In this document: piece by piece, positions 7,817-17,260 of the stretch | How the letters are laid out: every line of letters starts with the position of its first letter | Numbering within the stretch: position 1 is the first letter of the stretch | NCBI RefSeq assembly: GCF_026241895.1 | Contig: NZ_JAPJIV010000017.1 | Span: forward strand, 93,214-157,213 | Reading direction: 5' to 3' | DNA from: Pseudomonas sp. RIT-562 | GTDB lineage: Bacteria > Pseudomonadota > Gammaproteobacteria > Pseudomonadales > Pseudomonadaceae | DNA: 64,000 bases | Program-made: the position numbers and the translations under genes | Notes under the pieces: generated by a model | Seen by the model: the letters and a program-made list of their open reading frames with translations, nothing else | Database searches by the model: none | What the model was told of the DNA's origin: nothing

Positions 7817-8920
7817 ATGCGCAAGGCTTTCAAGTTGATTTTCAGTGTAGTCCTTGTCCCTTTGTCACTCAGCGTCCACGGCGCCGAGGTCGACGCTGCG
7901 AAAACGCTGCGGTTGTACAACTGGGCGGATTACATAGGCGAGAAAACCATTTCCGACTTCGAAAAAGCCAGTGGCATCAAGGTCATCTACGACACCTTCG
8001 ATGCCTACGAAACGGTGCAGGCGAAGTTGCTTACCGGGCATTCCGGGTATGACCTGGTGGTGCTCAACGCCTCCCTCGCCCCCCCCCTGATCCAGGCCAA
8101 AGTATTCCAGCCGCTGGACAAGAAATTGCTGCCGGGCTGGACCAACCTCGACCCCAAGGTGCTGCAGGACCTGCAGGGGTTTGACGCCGGCACGCAGTAT
8201 TCCGCGCCCTACACCTGGGGCAGCAATGGCATCACCTATAACGTCGACAAGATCAAGGAACGCATGCCGGACGCGCCCATCGGTTCGCTGGCGATGATCT
8301 TCGATCCGAAGATCGTCTCGCGCTTCGCCGACTGCGGAGTGACCCTGGTGGATGCCCCGACCGAAGTGATTCCCCTGGCCCTGAAATACCTCGGCCGCGA
8401 CCCGCGAAGTGCTGCACCGGCAGACCTGAAAGCCGCGCAGGAGTTGCTGCTGTCGGTGCGCCCGTACATTCGCAAGTTCGACTCGGTGAACTACCTGACC
8501 AGCCTGCCCAATGGCGATGTGTGCATGGCCATGACCTGGTCCGGCGACTACGCCACGGCCATGGCCCGTGCCGAAGAAGCCAAGCTGAAAATCAACCTGG
8601 CGTACTTCATACCCAAGGAAGGCAGCCTGATCTGGTTCGACAACATGTACATCCCGGCTGACGCGCCGCATGTCGCTAACGCGCACAAGTTCCTCGACTA
8701 CCTGATGCAGCCCCAGGTGATGGCCGACGTCACCGATTACATCCACTACGCCAACAGCAACGCGGCCGCCACGCCCCTGGTAAACGCCGAAGTGCGCAAC
8801 AACCTGGCGATTTATCCCGATGACGAGACCCGCGAGCGCCTGTTCCCGCAGAAGACCCAGGATGCCAAGGACATGCGCGCGATGACGCGAGTCTGGAGCA
8901 CGGTAAAAAGCGGAATTTGA
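7817..8920 (+). CDS. Periplasmic polyamine-type ABC transporter substrate-binding protein (PotF/SpuD-like)
   Basis: 367 residues with a signal peptide (MRKAFKLIFSVVLVPLSLSVHGA). The mature start TLRLYNWADYIGEKTISDFE is characteristic of PotF/SpuD/SpuE putrescine- and spermidine-binding proteins, and the later blocks YTWGSNGITYNVDKI and MTWSGDYATAM fit too. No ATPase or permease genes follow, so it must work with a transporter elsewhere or act as a sensor-type binding protein. It is followed after 32 bases by an aminotransferase that commonly uses polyamines, suggesting polyamine uptake and breakdown. Confidence 0.87.
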   Translation: MRKAFKLIFSVVLVPLSLSVHGAEVDAAKTLRLYNWADYIGEKTISDFEKASGIKVIYDTFDAYETVQAKLLTGHSGYDLVVLNASLAPPLIQAKVFQPLDKKLLPGWTNLDPKVLQDLQGFDAGTQYSAPYTWGSNGITYNVDKIKERMPDAPIGSLAMIFDPKIVSRFADCGVTLVDAPTEVIPLALKYLGRDPRSAAPADLKAAQELLLSVRPYIRKFDSVNYLTSLPNGDVCMAMTWSGDYATAMARAEEAKLKINLAYFIPKEGSLIWFDNMYIPADAPHVANAHKFLDYLMQPQVMADVTDYIHYANSNAAATPLVNAEVRNNLAIYPDDETRERLFPQKTQDAKDMRAMTRVWSTVKSGI

Positions 8921-8952
8921 TCGTTCAAACCATCCGGTTCGAGGTTTTTCCT

Positions 8953-10371
8953 ATGGCAACTCCAACTCAACACATTCTGTCTGCGGCTGAAGAGTCGCGC
9001 CTGGTCAAGGCCGACAAAGCCCACTACATGCACGGTTATCACATGTTTGACGAACATGCCGAGCAGGGTTCACTGAACATCGTCGCCGGTGATGGCGCTT
9101 ACATCTTCGACACCCAGGGCAATCGCTTTCTCGACGCAGTAGGCGGCATGTGGTGCACCAATATCGGTTTGGGCCGCGAAGAAATGGCCCTGGCGATCGC
9201 CGACCAGGTGCGCCAACTGGCCTATTCCAACCCGTTCTGCGACATGTCGAACAACGTCGCGATCCAGCTCTGCGAAAAGCTCGCCAGCCTGGCCCCGGGT
9301 GATCTCGATCACGTGTTCCTGACCACCGGCGGCTCCACGGCGGTGGACACCGCCTACCGGCTGATCCAGTACTACCAGAACTGCCGCGGCAAGCCGGAAA
9401 AAAAGCACATCATCGCCCGCTACAACGCCTATCACGGCTCGACGACCCTGACCATGTCGATCGGCAACAAGGCCGCCGACCGCGTCCCGGAATTCGACTA
9501 CGCCCACGACCGCATCCACCACGTGTCCAACCCCAACCCTTACCGCGCTCCGGACGGCATGAACGAGGCGCAGTTTCTTGAGTTCCTGGTCCAGGAATTC
9601 GAAGACAAGATCCTCGCCATCGGCGCCGATCGAGTGGCGGGGTTCTTCGCCGAGCCGATCATGGGCTCGGGCGGAGTGATCATTCCACCCAAGGGCTACC
9701 TCAAGCGCATGTGGGAAGTCTGCCAGCGCTACGACATCCTGTTCGTCGCCGACGAAGTGGTGACCTCGTTCGGGCGCCTGGGCAAATTCTTTGCCTCGTG
9801 GGATCTGTTCGAGGTGCAGCCGGACATCATCACCACCGCCAAGGGCCTGACCTCGGCTTACCTGCCGCTGGGCGCCTGCATCTTTTCCGAGCGCATCTGG
9901 AAAGTCATCGCCGAGCCAGGCAAGGGCCGCTGCTTCAGCCACGGTTTCACTTACAGCGGGCACCCGGTGTGCTGCACGGCGGCGTTGAAGAACATCGAAA
10001 TCATCGAGCGCGAACAGCTGCTGGAACACGTCGATCGGGTCGGTGCGTATCTGGAGGAGCGCCTGGCCACCCTCGGCGACCTGCCGCTTGTAGGCGATGT
10101 GCGCTGCCAGAAATTCATGGCCTGCGTCGAATTCGTGGCGGACAAGCGCACCAAGGCGTTGTTTGCCGACGAGATCAACATTGGCGAGCGGATTCATTCC
10201 CGGGCGCAATCCAAAGGCTTGCTGGTGCGTCCGATCATGCACCTCAATGTCATGTCGCCGCCGTTGATCCTGACCTGTGCCCAGGTCGATGAAATCGTCG
10301 AGACCCTGCGCGAGTGCATTCTCGAGGTGGCGGCCGAACTGCAGGCGAGCGGGCAGTACCAGGGCCAATGA
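8953..10371 (+). CDS. Class III (omega) aminotransferase, polyamine:pyruvate type (SpuC-like)
   Basis: 472 residues from ATG 8953, with GAGG upstream; a TTG 12 codons earlier overlaps the preceding gene and is less likely. Fold-type I PLP motifs are present: FLTTGGSTAVDTAYRLIQYY for cofactor binding, FVADEVVTSFGRLG with the Asp that contacts the pyridine ring, and the Schiff-base Lys in TTAKGLTSAYLPLGA. Members of this family transfer amino groups from putrescine, cadaverine or other omega-amines to pyruvate. The neighbouring polyamine binding protein supports this use, but the substrate is not proven. Confidence 0.88.
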   Translation: MATPTQHILSAAEESRLVKADKAHYMHGYHMFDEHAEQGSLNIVAGDGAYIFDTQGNRFLDAVGGMWCTNIGLGREEMALAIADQVRQLAYSNPFCDMSNNVAIQLCEKLASLAPGDLDHVFLTTGGSTAVDTAYRLIQYYQNCRGKPEKKHIIARYNAYHGSTTLTMSIGNKAADRVPEFDYAHDRIHHVSNPNPYRAPDGMNEAQFLEFLVQEFEDKILAIGADRVAGFFAEPIMGSGGVIIPPKGYLKRMWEVCQRYDILFVADEVVTSFGRLGKFFASWDLFEVQPDIITTAKGLTSAYLPLGACIFSERIWKVIAEPGKGRCFSHGFTYSGHPVCCTAALKNIEIIEREQLLEHVDRVGAYLEERLATLGDLPLVGDVRCQKFMACVEFVADKRTKALFADEINIGERIHSRAQSKGLLVRPIMHLNVMSPPLILTCAQVDEIVETLRECILEVAAELQASGQYQGQ

Positions 10372-10424
10372 TTTTGCCGAACAGGCTGTTACCAGGCGCC
10401 GGATCACCCGCTAGACTGCGGGGC

Positions 10425-11276
10425 ATGAGCAAACCACACGACGATACGCTGATCGCATTGCCCTTCGGGGCGCTGCACAAATGGCACGGGCAGATGCGCG
10501 AGGCGTTTGCCCATGTCGACGCCCCCGATGCGCTGGATTACCTGGCCTCGGCCCTGGAGCATCTGGTCGGTATCGAATCGGTGATGATCAGCCTAGAACA
10601 CCGCGAGCGGCCGCCGCAACTGCTGTACCAGCGGGGCATCGCGCAGGAATACCAGGTGTCGATTCTCGAGCGCTATTTTTCGGCTGGATATTTGCTCGAT
10701 CCGTTCTGCCTGGCGGTCGAACAGGGTTTGGCCCAGGGCTTTTATCACCTGGAGGAAATAGCGCCGGATGACTTTTTCGACAGTGAGTATTACCGCGCCT
10801 ATTACCTGAAGGCGGGATGCTCGGAAGACAGTTATTACATTGTCGATACCGGTAATGACACGAAGATATCGGTCAGCCTGTTTCAGGGCTTCGGGGGTGA
10901 AAGCCTGCGCGGTGAACAGCTGAATCTGTTGCGAGCGGTCGAGCCACTGGTGCGTGAATTTATCAGTGAATTCAGCCTGCGCGGCATGCAGCGGATCGCG
11001 ACCGTCCAGGGGCCGCAGGATGCAAGGGTGGGGGATGATCTGAAGCAGCGGGTGCAGTCGGCATTCGAGCACTTCGGCTGCGATTTGCTGACCGAACGCG
11101 AGCGTGAGGTGGCGCACATGGTGCTGCGGGGGCACTCGGTGAAGTCCACGGCGAGCGAGCTTGGGATTTCGCCGGAGACGGTGCGCATGCATCGCAAGAA
11201 TCTGTATTTGAAGCTTGAAGTGGGGTCGCAGTCAGAGTTGTTTGCGTTGTTTATCGAGTGGTTGCGTAGCCATTAA
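10425..11276 (+). CDS. LuxR-family transcriptional regulator
   Basis: 283 residues; the ATG at 10425 was chosen because the upstream part of the open frame overlaps the aminotransferase gene out of frame. The C-terminus is a GerE/LuxR helix-turn-helix (LTEREREVAHMVLRGHSVKSTASELGISPETVRMHRKNLY). The N-terminal ~200 residues have no recognisable autoinducer-binding signature and may sense a small ligand such as a polyamine or its product. It follows the binding protein and aminotransferase in the same direction and is their likely regulator. No luxI partner is visible. Confidence 0.82.
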   Translation: MSKPHDDTLIALPFGALHKWHGQMREAFAHVDAPDALDYLASALEHLVGIESVMISLEHRERPPQLLYQRGIAQEYQVSILERYFSAGYLLDPFCLAVEQGLAQGFYHLEEIAPDDFFDSEYYRAYYLKAGCSEDSYYIVDTGNDTKISVSLFQGFGGESLRGEQLNLLRAVEPLVREFISEFSLRGMQRIATVQGPQDARVGDDLKQRVQSAFEHFGCDLLTEREREVAHMVLRGHSVKSTASELGISPETVRMHRKNLYLKLEVGSQSELFALFIEWLRSH

Positions 11277-11285
11277 TGAGATAAA

Positions 11286-11390
11286 CCTGTAGGAGCGAGC
11301 CTGCTCGCGATGGGCTCGAGAACACCGCGCGGAGCCAGACTTGCCGCGTAATCGTTAACGACCACCGCGAGCAGGCTCGCTCCTACAGGG
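11286..11390. repeat. REP doublet (REPIN)
   Basis: Two inverted GTAGGAGCGAGCCTGCTCGCG elements flank about 50 bases between the convergent luxR-type gene and paaZ. It may act as a bidirectional transcript end. Confidence 0.85.
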
Positions 11391-11397
11391 GGATGGG

Positions 11398-13467
11398 TTA
11401 GCTCTCGCGCTTCACCACCAGGGTCAGAATGTCATAACTGGCCACCAACTCACCCAACTGGTTGGTCACCTCCACATCCCAGGCCACCACCCCCTGCGGG
11501 ATGCCCTGGGGGCTCTTCTTGCCCTGATCGATCTTGCGCTTGCAGGTCAGGCGCGCCTGAATCGTGTCACCAATCCCCACCGGAGTGATGAAGCGCAAGG
11601 TATCCAGCCCGTAGTTGGCCAGCACCGGCCCGGGCGCGGGGGAGACGAACAGGCCGGCCGCCGCCGACAGAACAAAATAACCGTGGGCGATGCGCTTGCC
11701 GAACTGCGATTCCTTGGCGGCAATGTCGTCGAAGTGCATGTAGAAGTGATCGCCAGACAGGCAGCCGAAGTTCACCAGGTCCGCTTCGGTGACGGTGCGT
11801 CGATGGGTCAGCAGCGACTCGCCGATCTGCAGGTCCTGGAAGAATCGGCGGAATGGATGCACCTCGGTTTCGATGACCTTGGCGCCCCGCACATATTCAC
11901 CGGTAACCGCCGCCAGCATGGTCGGCGACCCCTGCACAGCCGCGCGTTGCAGGTAGTGCTTCACCGCGCGCAGGCCGCCCAGCTCCTCGCCACCGCCGGC
12001 TCGGCCCGGACCACCGTGCTTGAGTTGCGGCAGGGGCGAGCCGTGGCCGGTGGATTCGGCGGCGGATTCGCGGTCCAGCACCAGCAAGCGACCATGCCAG
12101 GCCGCGGCCACCGGAATCGCCTTGGCGGCAATGAGCGGGTCCTTGGTGATCAGGCTGGCGACCAGGCTGCCTTTGCCGCGAGCAGCCAGCACCAATGCTT
12201 CGTCCAGATCGTCGTAGGCCATCAGGGTGCTGACCGGGCCGAACGCCTCGATGTCATGTGCACCCCCTTCAGCGTGCGGGTCGCGGGCCTGCAACAGGGT
12301 CGGCGCAAAAAACGCGCCCCGGTCGACGTTTTCCCCGCGCGGTTCAAATCCATCGCTGGCCCCGAACAGCAGGTCGCTGCTTTGCAGCAGACTTTGCAAA
12401 CGCTCGGTGACGTCTTTTTGCTGATCGTGGGAAGCCAGCGCGCCCATGCGCACGCCTTCCACCGACGGGTCGCCGACCACGACTTTGCGCAAGCGCTCGC
12501 GCAGGCGGGTGGCCACCGCATCGATGTGTTTGGCCGGCACGATCGCGCGGCGGATGGCGGTGCATTTCTGCCCGGCCTTGGTGGTCATTTCCCGCGCAAC
12601 TTCCTTAATGAACAGCTCGAACTCTTCATCATCCGGAGTGACATCCGGGGCGAGGATCGCGCAGTTCAGCGAGTCGGCCTCGGCATTGAACGGCACCGAG
12701 TTGCGGATCAGGTTCGGATTGACCCGCAGTTTGGCGGCGGTGTCGGCGGATCCGGTAAAGGTCACCACGTCCTGGCCCTGCAGACGGTCGAGCAGGTCGC
12801 CGGTGCCGCCAATGATCAGTTGCAGGCTGCCCGCAGGGAGCAAGCCGGATTGGTCCATCAGGCGCACCACGGCTTCGGTCAGGTAGCTGGTGGCGCTGGC
12901 CGGTTTGACGATGCACGGCATGCCGGCGAGGAAGCTCGGGGCGAATTTTTCCAGCATGCCCCAGATCGGGAAGTTGAACGCGTTGATGTGCACCGCCAGG
13001 CCGCCGCGCGGCACCAGGATGTGCGTGCCGGCAAAGGTCCCGAGCTTGCTCAGTTGCAGCGCCGGCCCTTCATGGACGATGTTGCCCGACGGCAATTCCC
13101 GGGCACCGAGGCTGGCGTAGGTGAACAGCGTGCTGTTGCCGCCTTCGATATCGATCCAGCTGTCGGCGCGGGTGGCGCCACTGTGGTGGGAGATGGCGTA
13201 GAGCTGTTCCTTGCGCTCGCTGAGGTACAAGGCCAGCGCCTTGAGGCGTTGGGCGCGTTGTTGGAAATCCAGCGCCATCAACCCGCTGACACCCTGGCGG
13301 CGACCGTGCTCAACGGCTTCGGCGAAGTCCGGGCGTTCCTCATGGGTGCGGGCAATTTCATGGCCGTCGATGGCGCTGCGCAGCACCTGGGCGCCGTGTT
13401 GGCCGATCCAGCGACTGGCGATGAAACTTTGCAGGGTAGGGGCGTGCTGTGTAGGTGAAGAGGACAT
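11398..13467 (-). CDS. paaZ: PaaZ, oxepin-CoA hydrolase / 3-oxo-5,6-dehydrosuberyl-CoA semialdehyde dehydrogenase
   Basis: 689 residues, the full bifunctional length. Residues about 10-520 are an aldehyde dehydrogenase domain with FNFPIWGMLEKFAPSFLAG, the VTFTGSADTAAKL cofactor region and the catalytic Cys in KAGQKCTAIRR. Residues about 535-680 are a MaoC-type hot-dog hydratase domain with Asp and His in SGDHFYMHFDD. It opens the oxepin-CoA ring and oxidises the resulting aldehyde in aerobic phenylacetate breakdown. The ATG at 13467 has AGGAG eight bases upstream. It is the last gene of the paa region on this strand, 30 bases after the symporter gene. Confidence 0.95.
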   Translation of the reverse strand: MSSSPTQHAPTLQSFIASRWIGQHGAQVLRSAIDGHEIARTHEERPDFAEAVEHGRRQGVSGLMALDFQQRAQRLKALALYLSERKEQLYAISHHSGATRADSWIDIEGGNSTLFTYASLGARELPSGNIVHEGPALQLSKLGTFAGTHILVPRGGLAVHINAFNFPIWGMLEKFAPSFLAGMPCIVKPASATSYLTEAVVRLMDQSGLLPAGSLQLIIGGTGDLLDRLQGQDVVTFTGSADTAAKLRVNPNLIRNSVPFNAEADSLNCAILAPDVTPDDEEFELFIKEVAREMTTKAGQKCTAIRRAIVPAKHIDAVATRLRERLRKVVVGDPSVEGVRMGALASHDQQKDVTERLQSLLQSSDLLFGASDGFEPRGENVDRGAFFAPTLLQARDPHAEGGAHDIEAFGPVSTLMAYDDLDEALVLAARGKGSLVASLITKDPLIAAKAIPVAAAWHGRLLVLDRESAAESTGHGSPLPQLKHGGPGRAGGGEELGGLRAVKHYLQRAAVQGSPTMLAAVTGEYVRGAKVIETEVHPFRRFFQDLQIGESLLTHRRTVTEADLVNFGCLSGDHFYMHFDDIAAKESQFGKRIAHGYFVLSAAAGLFVSPAPGPVLANYGLDTLRFITPVGIGDTIQARLTCKRKIDQGKKSPQGIPQGVVAWDVEVTNQLGELVASYDILTLVVKRES

Positions 13468-13497
13468 CACGGAGGCTCCTGATTATCAAATAAGTCG

Positions 13498-15144
13498 TTA
13501 GTGTTTGCTGGCGCCCGAGGCGCCAATACCGGTCATTGAGCGGATGAACTGCGCCAGGTAGCGGCCGCGTTCAAGTGCTGCCCGGGGGGAGGTGTCAGTG
13601 ACCGAGAACAGCCAGGCGCTGAAAAACGCCAGGCTCATGGAGAACAGCGCCGGGTTGGAATACGGGAACAGGGCCCGGTCGTAATGCAGGACGTTGACCC
13701 ATACCGCCGGGCTCAGCACCAGCAGGACAATCGCCGAGACCAGGCCCGCCAGGCTGCCGGTGACTGCGCCGCGAGTGGTCAGGCCCTTCCAGTACATCGA
13801 GAGGAACAGCACCGGGAAATTCACCGAGGCCGCGATCGCCAGCACCAGGCCGGAAAGGAAGGCGATGTTCTGCGATTCGAACAGCAGGCCGAGGATGATC
13901 GCCAGCACGCCGATGCACAGCGTGGCGATGCGCGACACGCGGATCTCCTGCTGCTCGGTGGCCTGGCCCTTGCGCATCACGCAGGCATACAGGTCATGGG
14001 ACACCGCCGACGCTCCGGACAAGGCCAGCCCGGCAACCACGGCGAGAATGGTGGCGAAGGCCACCGCCGAAATGAAGCCGAGGAACAGATTGCCGCCCAC
14101 CGCCTGGGCCAGGTGCACGGCGATCATGTTGCCGCCGCCGATGATCGCGCCATTGGCGTCACGGAATGCCGGATCGGTGCCGACCATGACGATTGCGCCG
14201 AAGCCGACGATGATCAGCAACAGATAGAAGTAGCCGATGAAACCGGTGGCGTAGAACACGCTTTTGCGCGCTTCCTTGGCATCGCTGACGGTAAAGAAAC
14301 GCATCAGGATATGCGGCAGGCCGGCGGTGCCGAACATCATGCCCAGGCCCAGGGAGATAGCGTCGATGGGGTTGGACAGCAAGCCGCCGGGCGCCATGAT
14401 CGCGTTGCCCTTGGCGTGCACGGCGGTGGCGCCGGCGAACATCGCCTCGGTGCTGAAACCGAAATGCTTGAGCACCATGAAGGCCATGAATGTGGTGCCG
14501 AACAGCAGCATCACTGCCTTGATGATCTGTACCCAGGTGGTCGCGAGCATGCCGCCGAAGGTCACGTAGAACACCATCAATACACCGACCAGCATGACTG
14601 CGTAGAGGTAGTCGATGCCGAACAGCAGTTCGATCAACTTGCCGGCGCCGACCATCTGCGCCACCAGGTACATCAGCGCCACCGTCAGGGTGCCGAAGGC
14701 CGAGGTCAGGCGCACCGGGGTCTGTTCCAGGCGGTAGGACACCACGTCGGCGAAGGTGTATTTACCCAGGTTGCGCAGGCGTTCGGCAATCAGGAACAGG
14801 ATGATTGGCCAGCCGGCCAATACGCCCAATGCATAGAGCAAGCCGTCGTAGCCATTGAGGAACATCATCGCCGAGATGCCCAGGAATGAGGCGGCCGAGA
14901 TCATGTCGCCGGCAATCGCCAGGCCATTCTGGAACCCGCTCATGCCACCGCCCGCCGTGTAGAAATCACTGGCCGAACGAGTACGCAGCGCCGCCCAGCG
15001 GGTGACGCCGAGGGTGAACAGGACGAACACCAGGAACATGCCGATGGCGTTCCAGTTCAGTGGACGGGACGCGCCGTCGGCGGCTACCGCAAGATCAGTG
15101 ACCGCTGCCAGTGGCAGCAGCAACAACGCCAGGAGCCGGCTCAT
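13498..15144 (-). CDS. paaL: Sodium:solute symporter, ActP/PaaL family (putative phenylacetate permease)
   Basis: 548 residues with a signal-like first segment and about 13 membrane helices. SSS-family features include FYTAGGGMSGFQNGLAIAGD and SAASFLGISAMM near the N-terminus, as in the acetate permease ActP. The upstream part of the open frame is a shadow of the DUF485 gene, so the start is taken at MSRLLALLLL, which overlaps that gene by four bases. Its place between paaE and paaZ matches paaL, the phenylacetate permease described in Pseudomonas; acetate transport is the alternative. Confidence 0.87.
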   Translation of the reverse strand: MSRLLALLLLPLAAVTDLAVAADGASRPLNWNAIGMFLVFVLFTLGVTRWAALRTRSASDFYTAGGGMSGFQNGLAIAGDMISAASFLGISAMMFLNGYDGLLYALGVLAGWPIILFLIAERLRNLGKYTFADVVSYRLEQTPVRLTSAFGTLTVALMYLVAQMVGAGKLIELLFGIDYLYAVMLVGVLMVFYVTFGGMLATTWVQIIKAVMLLFGTTFMAFMVLKHFGFSTEAMFAGATAVHAKGNAIMAPGGLLSNPIDAISLGLGMMFGTAGLPHILMRFFTVSDAKEARKSVFYATGFIGYFYLLLIIVGFGAIVMVGTDPAFRDANGAIIGGGNMIAVHLAQAVGGNLFLGFISAVAFATILAVVAGLALSGASAVSHDLYACVMRKGQATEQQEIRVSRIATLCIGVLAIILGLLFESQNIAFLSGLVLAIAASVNFPVLFLSMYWKGLTTRGAVTGSLAGLVSAIVLLVLSPAVWVNVLHYDRALFPYSNPALFSMSLAFFSAWLFSVTDTSPRAALERGRYLAQFIRSMTGIGASGASKH

Positions 15145-15449
15145 CGGGCGCACTCCTGCTTGAGTTTTTCGTTCAGCGGGTCGATCACGTGGTTGGCGCG
15201 ATAGACGTAGAAACCGGTCAGCGCGAACGCCAGCACCACGATCACTACACCGACCAGCATACCCACGGTGGTCACTCCGCCACTGAGGGATTGGCCGAGG
15301 GTGGCGGGGGAGAACGCCACCAACAGGACGAAGCCGAAGTAGATCACCAGCATGATCAGCGACAGTGACCAGTAGAGGTTTTGTTTGCGGCGCACCAGCT
15401 GGATGAAATCGGGATGTTGGCGGATGAGGTCGATGTCTTGGGGTGTCAT
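15141..15449 (-). CDS. DUF485 family membrane protein (YjcH-like), partner of the symporter
   Basis: 102 residues with two membrane segments (LIMLVIYFGFVLLVAF and VGMLVGVVIVVLAFALTGFYVY). The ATG at 15449 has AAGGAG seven bases upstream; an earlier in-frame start lies inside REP sequence. DUF485 genes usually precede ActP-like symporters and are thought to assist them. The ATGA overlap with the next gene indicates translational coupling. Confidence 0.9.
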   Translation of the reverse strand: MTPQDIDLIRQHPDFIQLVRRKQNLYWSLSLIMLVIYFGFVLLVAFSPATLGQSLSGGVTTVGMLVGVVIVVLAFALTGFYVYRANHVIDPLNEKLKQECAR

Positions 15450-15510
15450 AACGGCTCTCCTTGTTGTTTTTGTTTTGGGTGAAACAGGTTTCGGGCATAC
15501 CTCAGTCCCC

Positions 15511-15600
15511 TGTGGGAGCGGGCTTGCTCGCGAAGAGGTCGTGTCAGTCGATATGTGTGCTGAATGACACACCGTATTCGCGAGCAAGCCCGCTCCCACA
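15511..15600. repeat. REP doublet with perfect 23-bp arms
   Basis: The arm at 15511-15533 (TGTGGGAGCGGGCTTGCTCG...) is matched exactly in reverse at 15578-15600. It separates paaE from the DUF485/symporter genes within the same-direction paa genes and could partly end or stabilise the paaABCDE transcript. Confidence 0.9.
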
Positions 15601-15616
15601 CAGGGATCGCGGGGTG

Positions 15617-16693
15617 TCAGAGCTGATCGAAATCCAGCACCACTTTGTCGCTCACCGGAAATGCCTGGCACGACAGCACGTACCCGGCGGCCACTTCGTA
15701 GTCTTCCAGGGCATGGTTGCTGTCCATTTCCACCTCACCCTCGATAACTTTGCATTTGCAGGTCGAGCACACTCCGGCCTTGCACGAATAGGGCAGCTCG
15801 GCGCCTTGGGCATTGCCAGCGTCGAGGATGCTCTGGCTGTTGCGTGGCAGGTCGAACGCCAGGGCGCGACCATCGCTGATCACGGTGATCTGGCTGACGG
15901 CCGCATCCACCTGCCGGGCCGCCTCGCGAGCCTCGCGTTTTTGCTGGCTGCCGGCGGCGGCGAACAGTTCGAAGTGAATGCGCTCGGCCGGCATGCCTTT
16001 GGCCTTGAGGCTGTCACGTACGGTTTCAGTCATCTCCTGCGGGCCGCAGATGAACGCCGCATCGAGCGCTTTGACGTCGAGCCAGCGGGAGAACAGTTGC
16101 GCGCATTTTTCGGAGTTGATGCGGCCGTTGTACAGGTCGACGTCCTGCTGTTCGCGGCTGAACACGAAGATCAGGTTGAGGCGCTGCAAATAGCGGTTTT
16201 TCAGGTCTTCGAGCTGCTCACGAAACAGCGCGCCGGAGCTGGAACGGTTGCCGTACAGCAGGGTGACGCGGCTGTGCGGCTCGGTTTGCAGGGTGGTCTT
16301 GATGATCGACAGGATCGGCGTAATGCCACTGCCCGCCGCTACCGCCAGGTAGTTGCCGTGGCGCGAGGGGTCGAGGTCGACGTGAAAGTGTCCGGCAGGC
16401 GGCATCACTTCGAGGCTGTGCCCGGCTTTCAAGTGCTCGTTGGCAAACGCGGAGAAACGCCCGCCGACCACGCGCTTGATGGCGATGCGCAATTCGCCGT
16501 CATTGACTCCGGTGCAGATCGAGTAGGAGCGGCGCACTTCTTCGCCGTCCATCTGCGTGCGCATCACCAGGTGCTGGCCCTGGGTGAAGTGAAAACTGTC
16601 CTGCAAATGCTGCGGAATCTCGAAGGCGATGGACACCGCGTCACGGGTTTCGGCGCGCACGTCCTTGATGGTCAGGCTGTGAAATTTACTCAT
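15617..16693 (-). CDS. paaE: PaaE, reductase subunit of phenylacetyl-CoA epoxidase
   Basis: 358 residues. The N-terminal ferredoxin-reductase part has RSYSICTG for flavin binding, AAGSGITPILSII for NADPH and CGPQEMTETV. The C-terminus is a plant-type 2Fe-2S ferredoxin with CKAGVCSTCKCKV and a final Cys in VLSCQAFP. It passes electrons from NADPH to the di-iron PaaA subunit. It is the last gene of paaABCDE. Confidence 0.96.
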   Translation of the reverse strand: MSKFHSLTIKDVRAETRDAVSIAFEIPQHLQDSFHFTQGQHLVMRTQMDGEEVRRSYSICTGVNDGELRIAIKRVVGGRFSAFANEHLKAGHSLEVMPPAGHFHVDLDPSRHGNYLAVAAGSGITPILSIIKTTLQTEPHSRVTLLYGNRSSSGALFREQLEDLKNRYLQRLNLIFVFSREQQDVDLYNGRINSEKCAQLFSRWLDVKALDAAFICGPQEMTETVRDSLKAKGMPAERIHFELFAAAGSQQKREAREAARQVDAAVSQITVISDGRALAFDLPRNSQSILDAGNAQGAELPYSCKAGVCSTCKCKVIEGEVEMDSNHALEDYEVAAGYVLSCQAFPVSDKVVLDFDQL

Positions 16694-16726
16694 TCTTGTT
16701 CTCCAGCTGGGACGGCCAGGCGCCGC

Positions 16727-17260
16727 TCAGATGCACTTGAAATAATCGAACGGTTCCAGGCAGTCGCGGCACCGATACAAGGCCTTGCACGCGGTGGAAC
16801 CAAACTCGCTGAGCACTTCGGTGTGCGCACTGCCGCATTGCGGGCAGGCAATCACCGGGCTTTCGCCCAGCAGGCTGCGTTTGCTGGTACTGCCATCAGG
16901 CGGCGCAATACCGTAGGCGCGCAGGCGTTCGCGGCCGCTGTGGGTGATCCAGTCGGTGGTCCACGCCGGGGTCAACTTGCGCTCCAGCTGTGGCGCCCTG
17001 AACCCGGCGAGCTCCAGGGCGGCGCGGATGTCGCTCTCGATCACTTCGGTGGCGGGGCAGCCGGAGTAGGTCGGCGTCACCACCACGTGCAAGTGCCCGG
17101 CCTGCCAGGCGAGATCGCGTACGATGCCCAGGTCGACCACGCTGACCACCGGCACTTCCGGGTCCATGACATTCGCCAGGGTGGCCCAGGCGGCTGCCAG
17201 GTCGCTCGGTTGTGGCGGCCGCGCGCCCAGGTCGCTGGCGATCAGCTCACCAGGTTGCAT
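16727..17260 (-). CDS. paaD: PaaD, phenylacetyl-CoA epoxidase maturation/assembly protein
   Basis: 177 residues from ATG 17260. It has a DUF59/MIP18-like N-terminal region (MDPEVPVVSVVDLGIVRDL and TPTYSGCPATEVIESDI) and a C-terminal zinc-ribbon-like set of cysteines (CPQCGSAH, CKALYRCRDC). Such proteins help load metal clusters; PaaD is needed for epoxidase activity in vivo but is not part of the core complex. The longer open frame upstream is a shadow of paaC. It overlaps paaC by 14 bases. Confidence 0.93.
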   Translation of the reverse strand: MQPGELIASDLGARPPQPSDLAAAWATLANVMDPEVPVVSVVDLGIVRDLAWQAGHLHVVVTPTYSGCPATEVIESDIRAALELAGFRAPQLERKLTPAWTTDWITHSGRERLRAYGIAPPDGSTSKRSLLGESPVIACPQCGSAHTEVLSEFGSTACKALYRCRDCLEPFDYFKCI

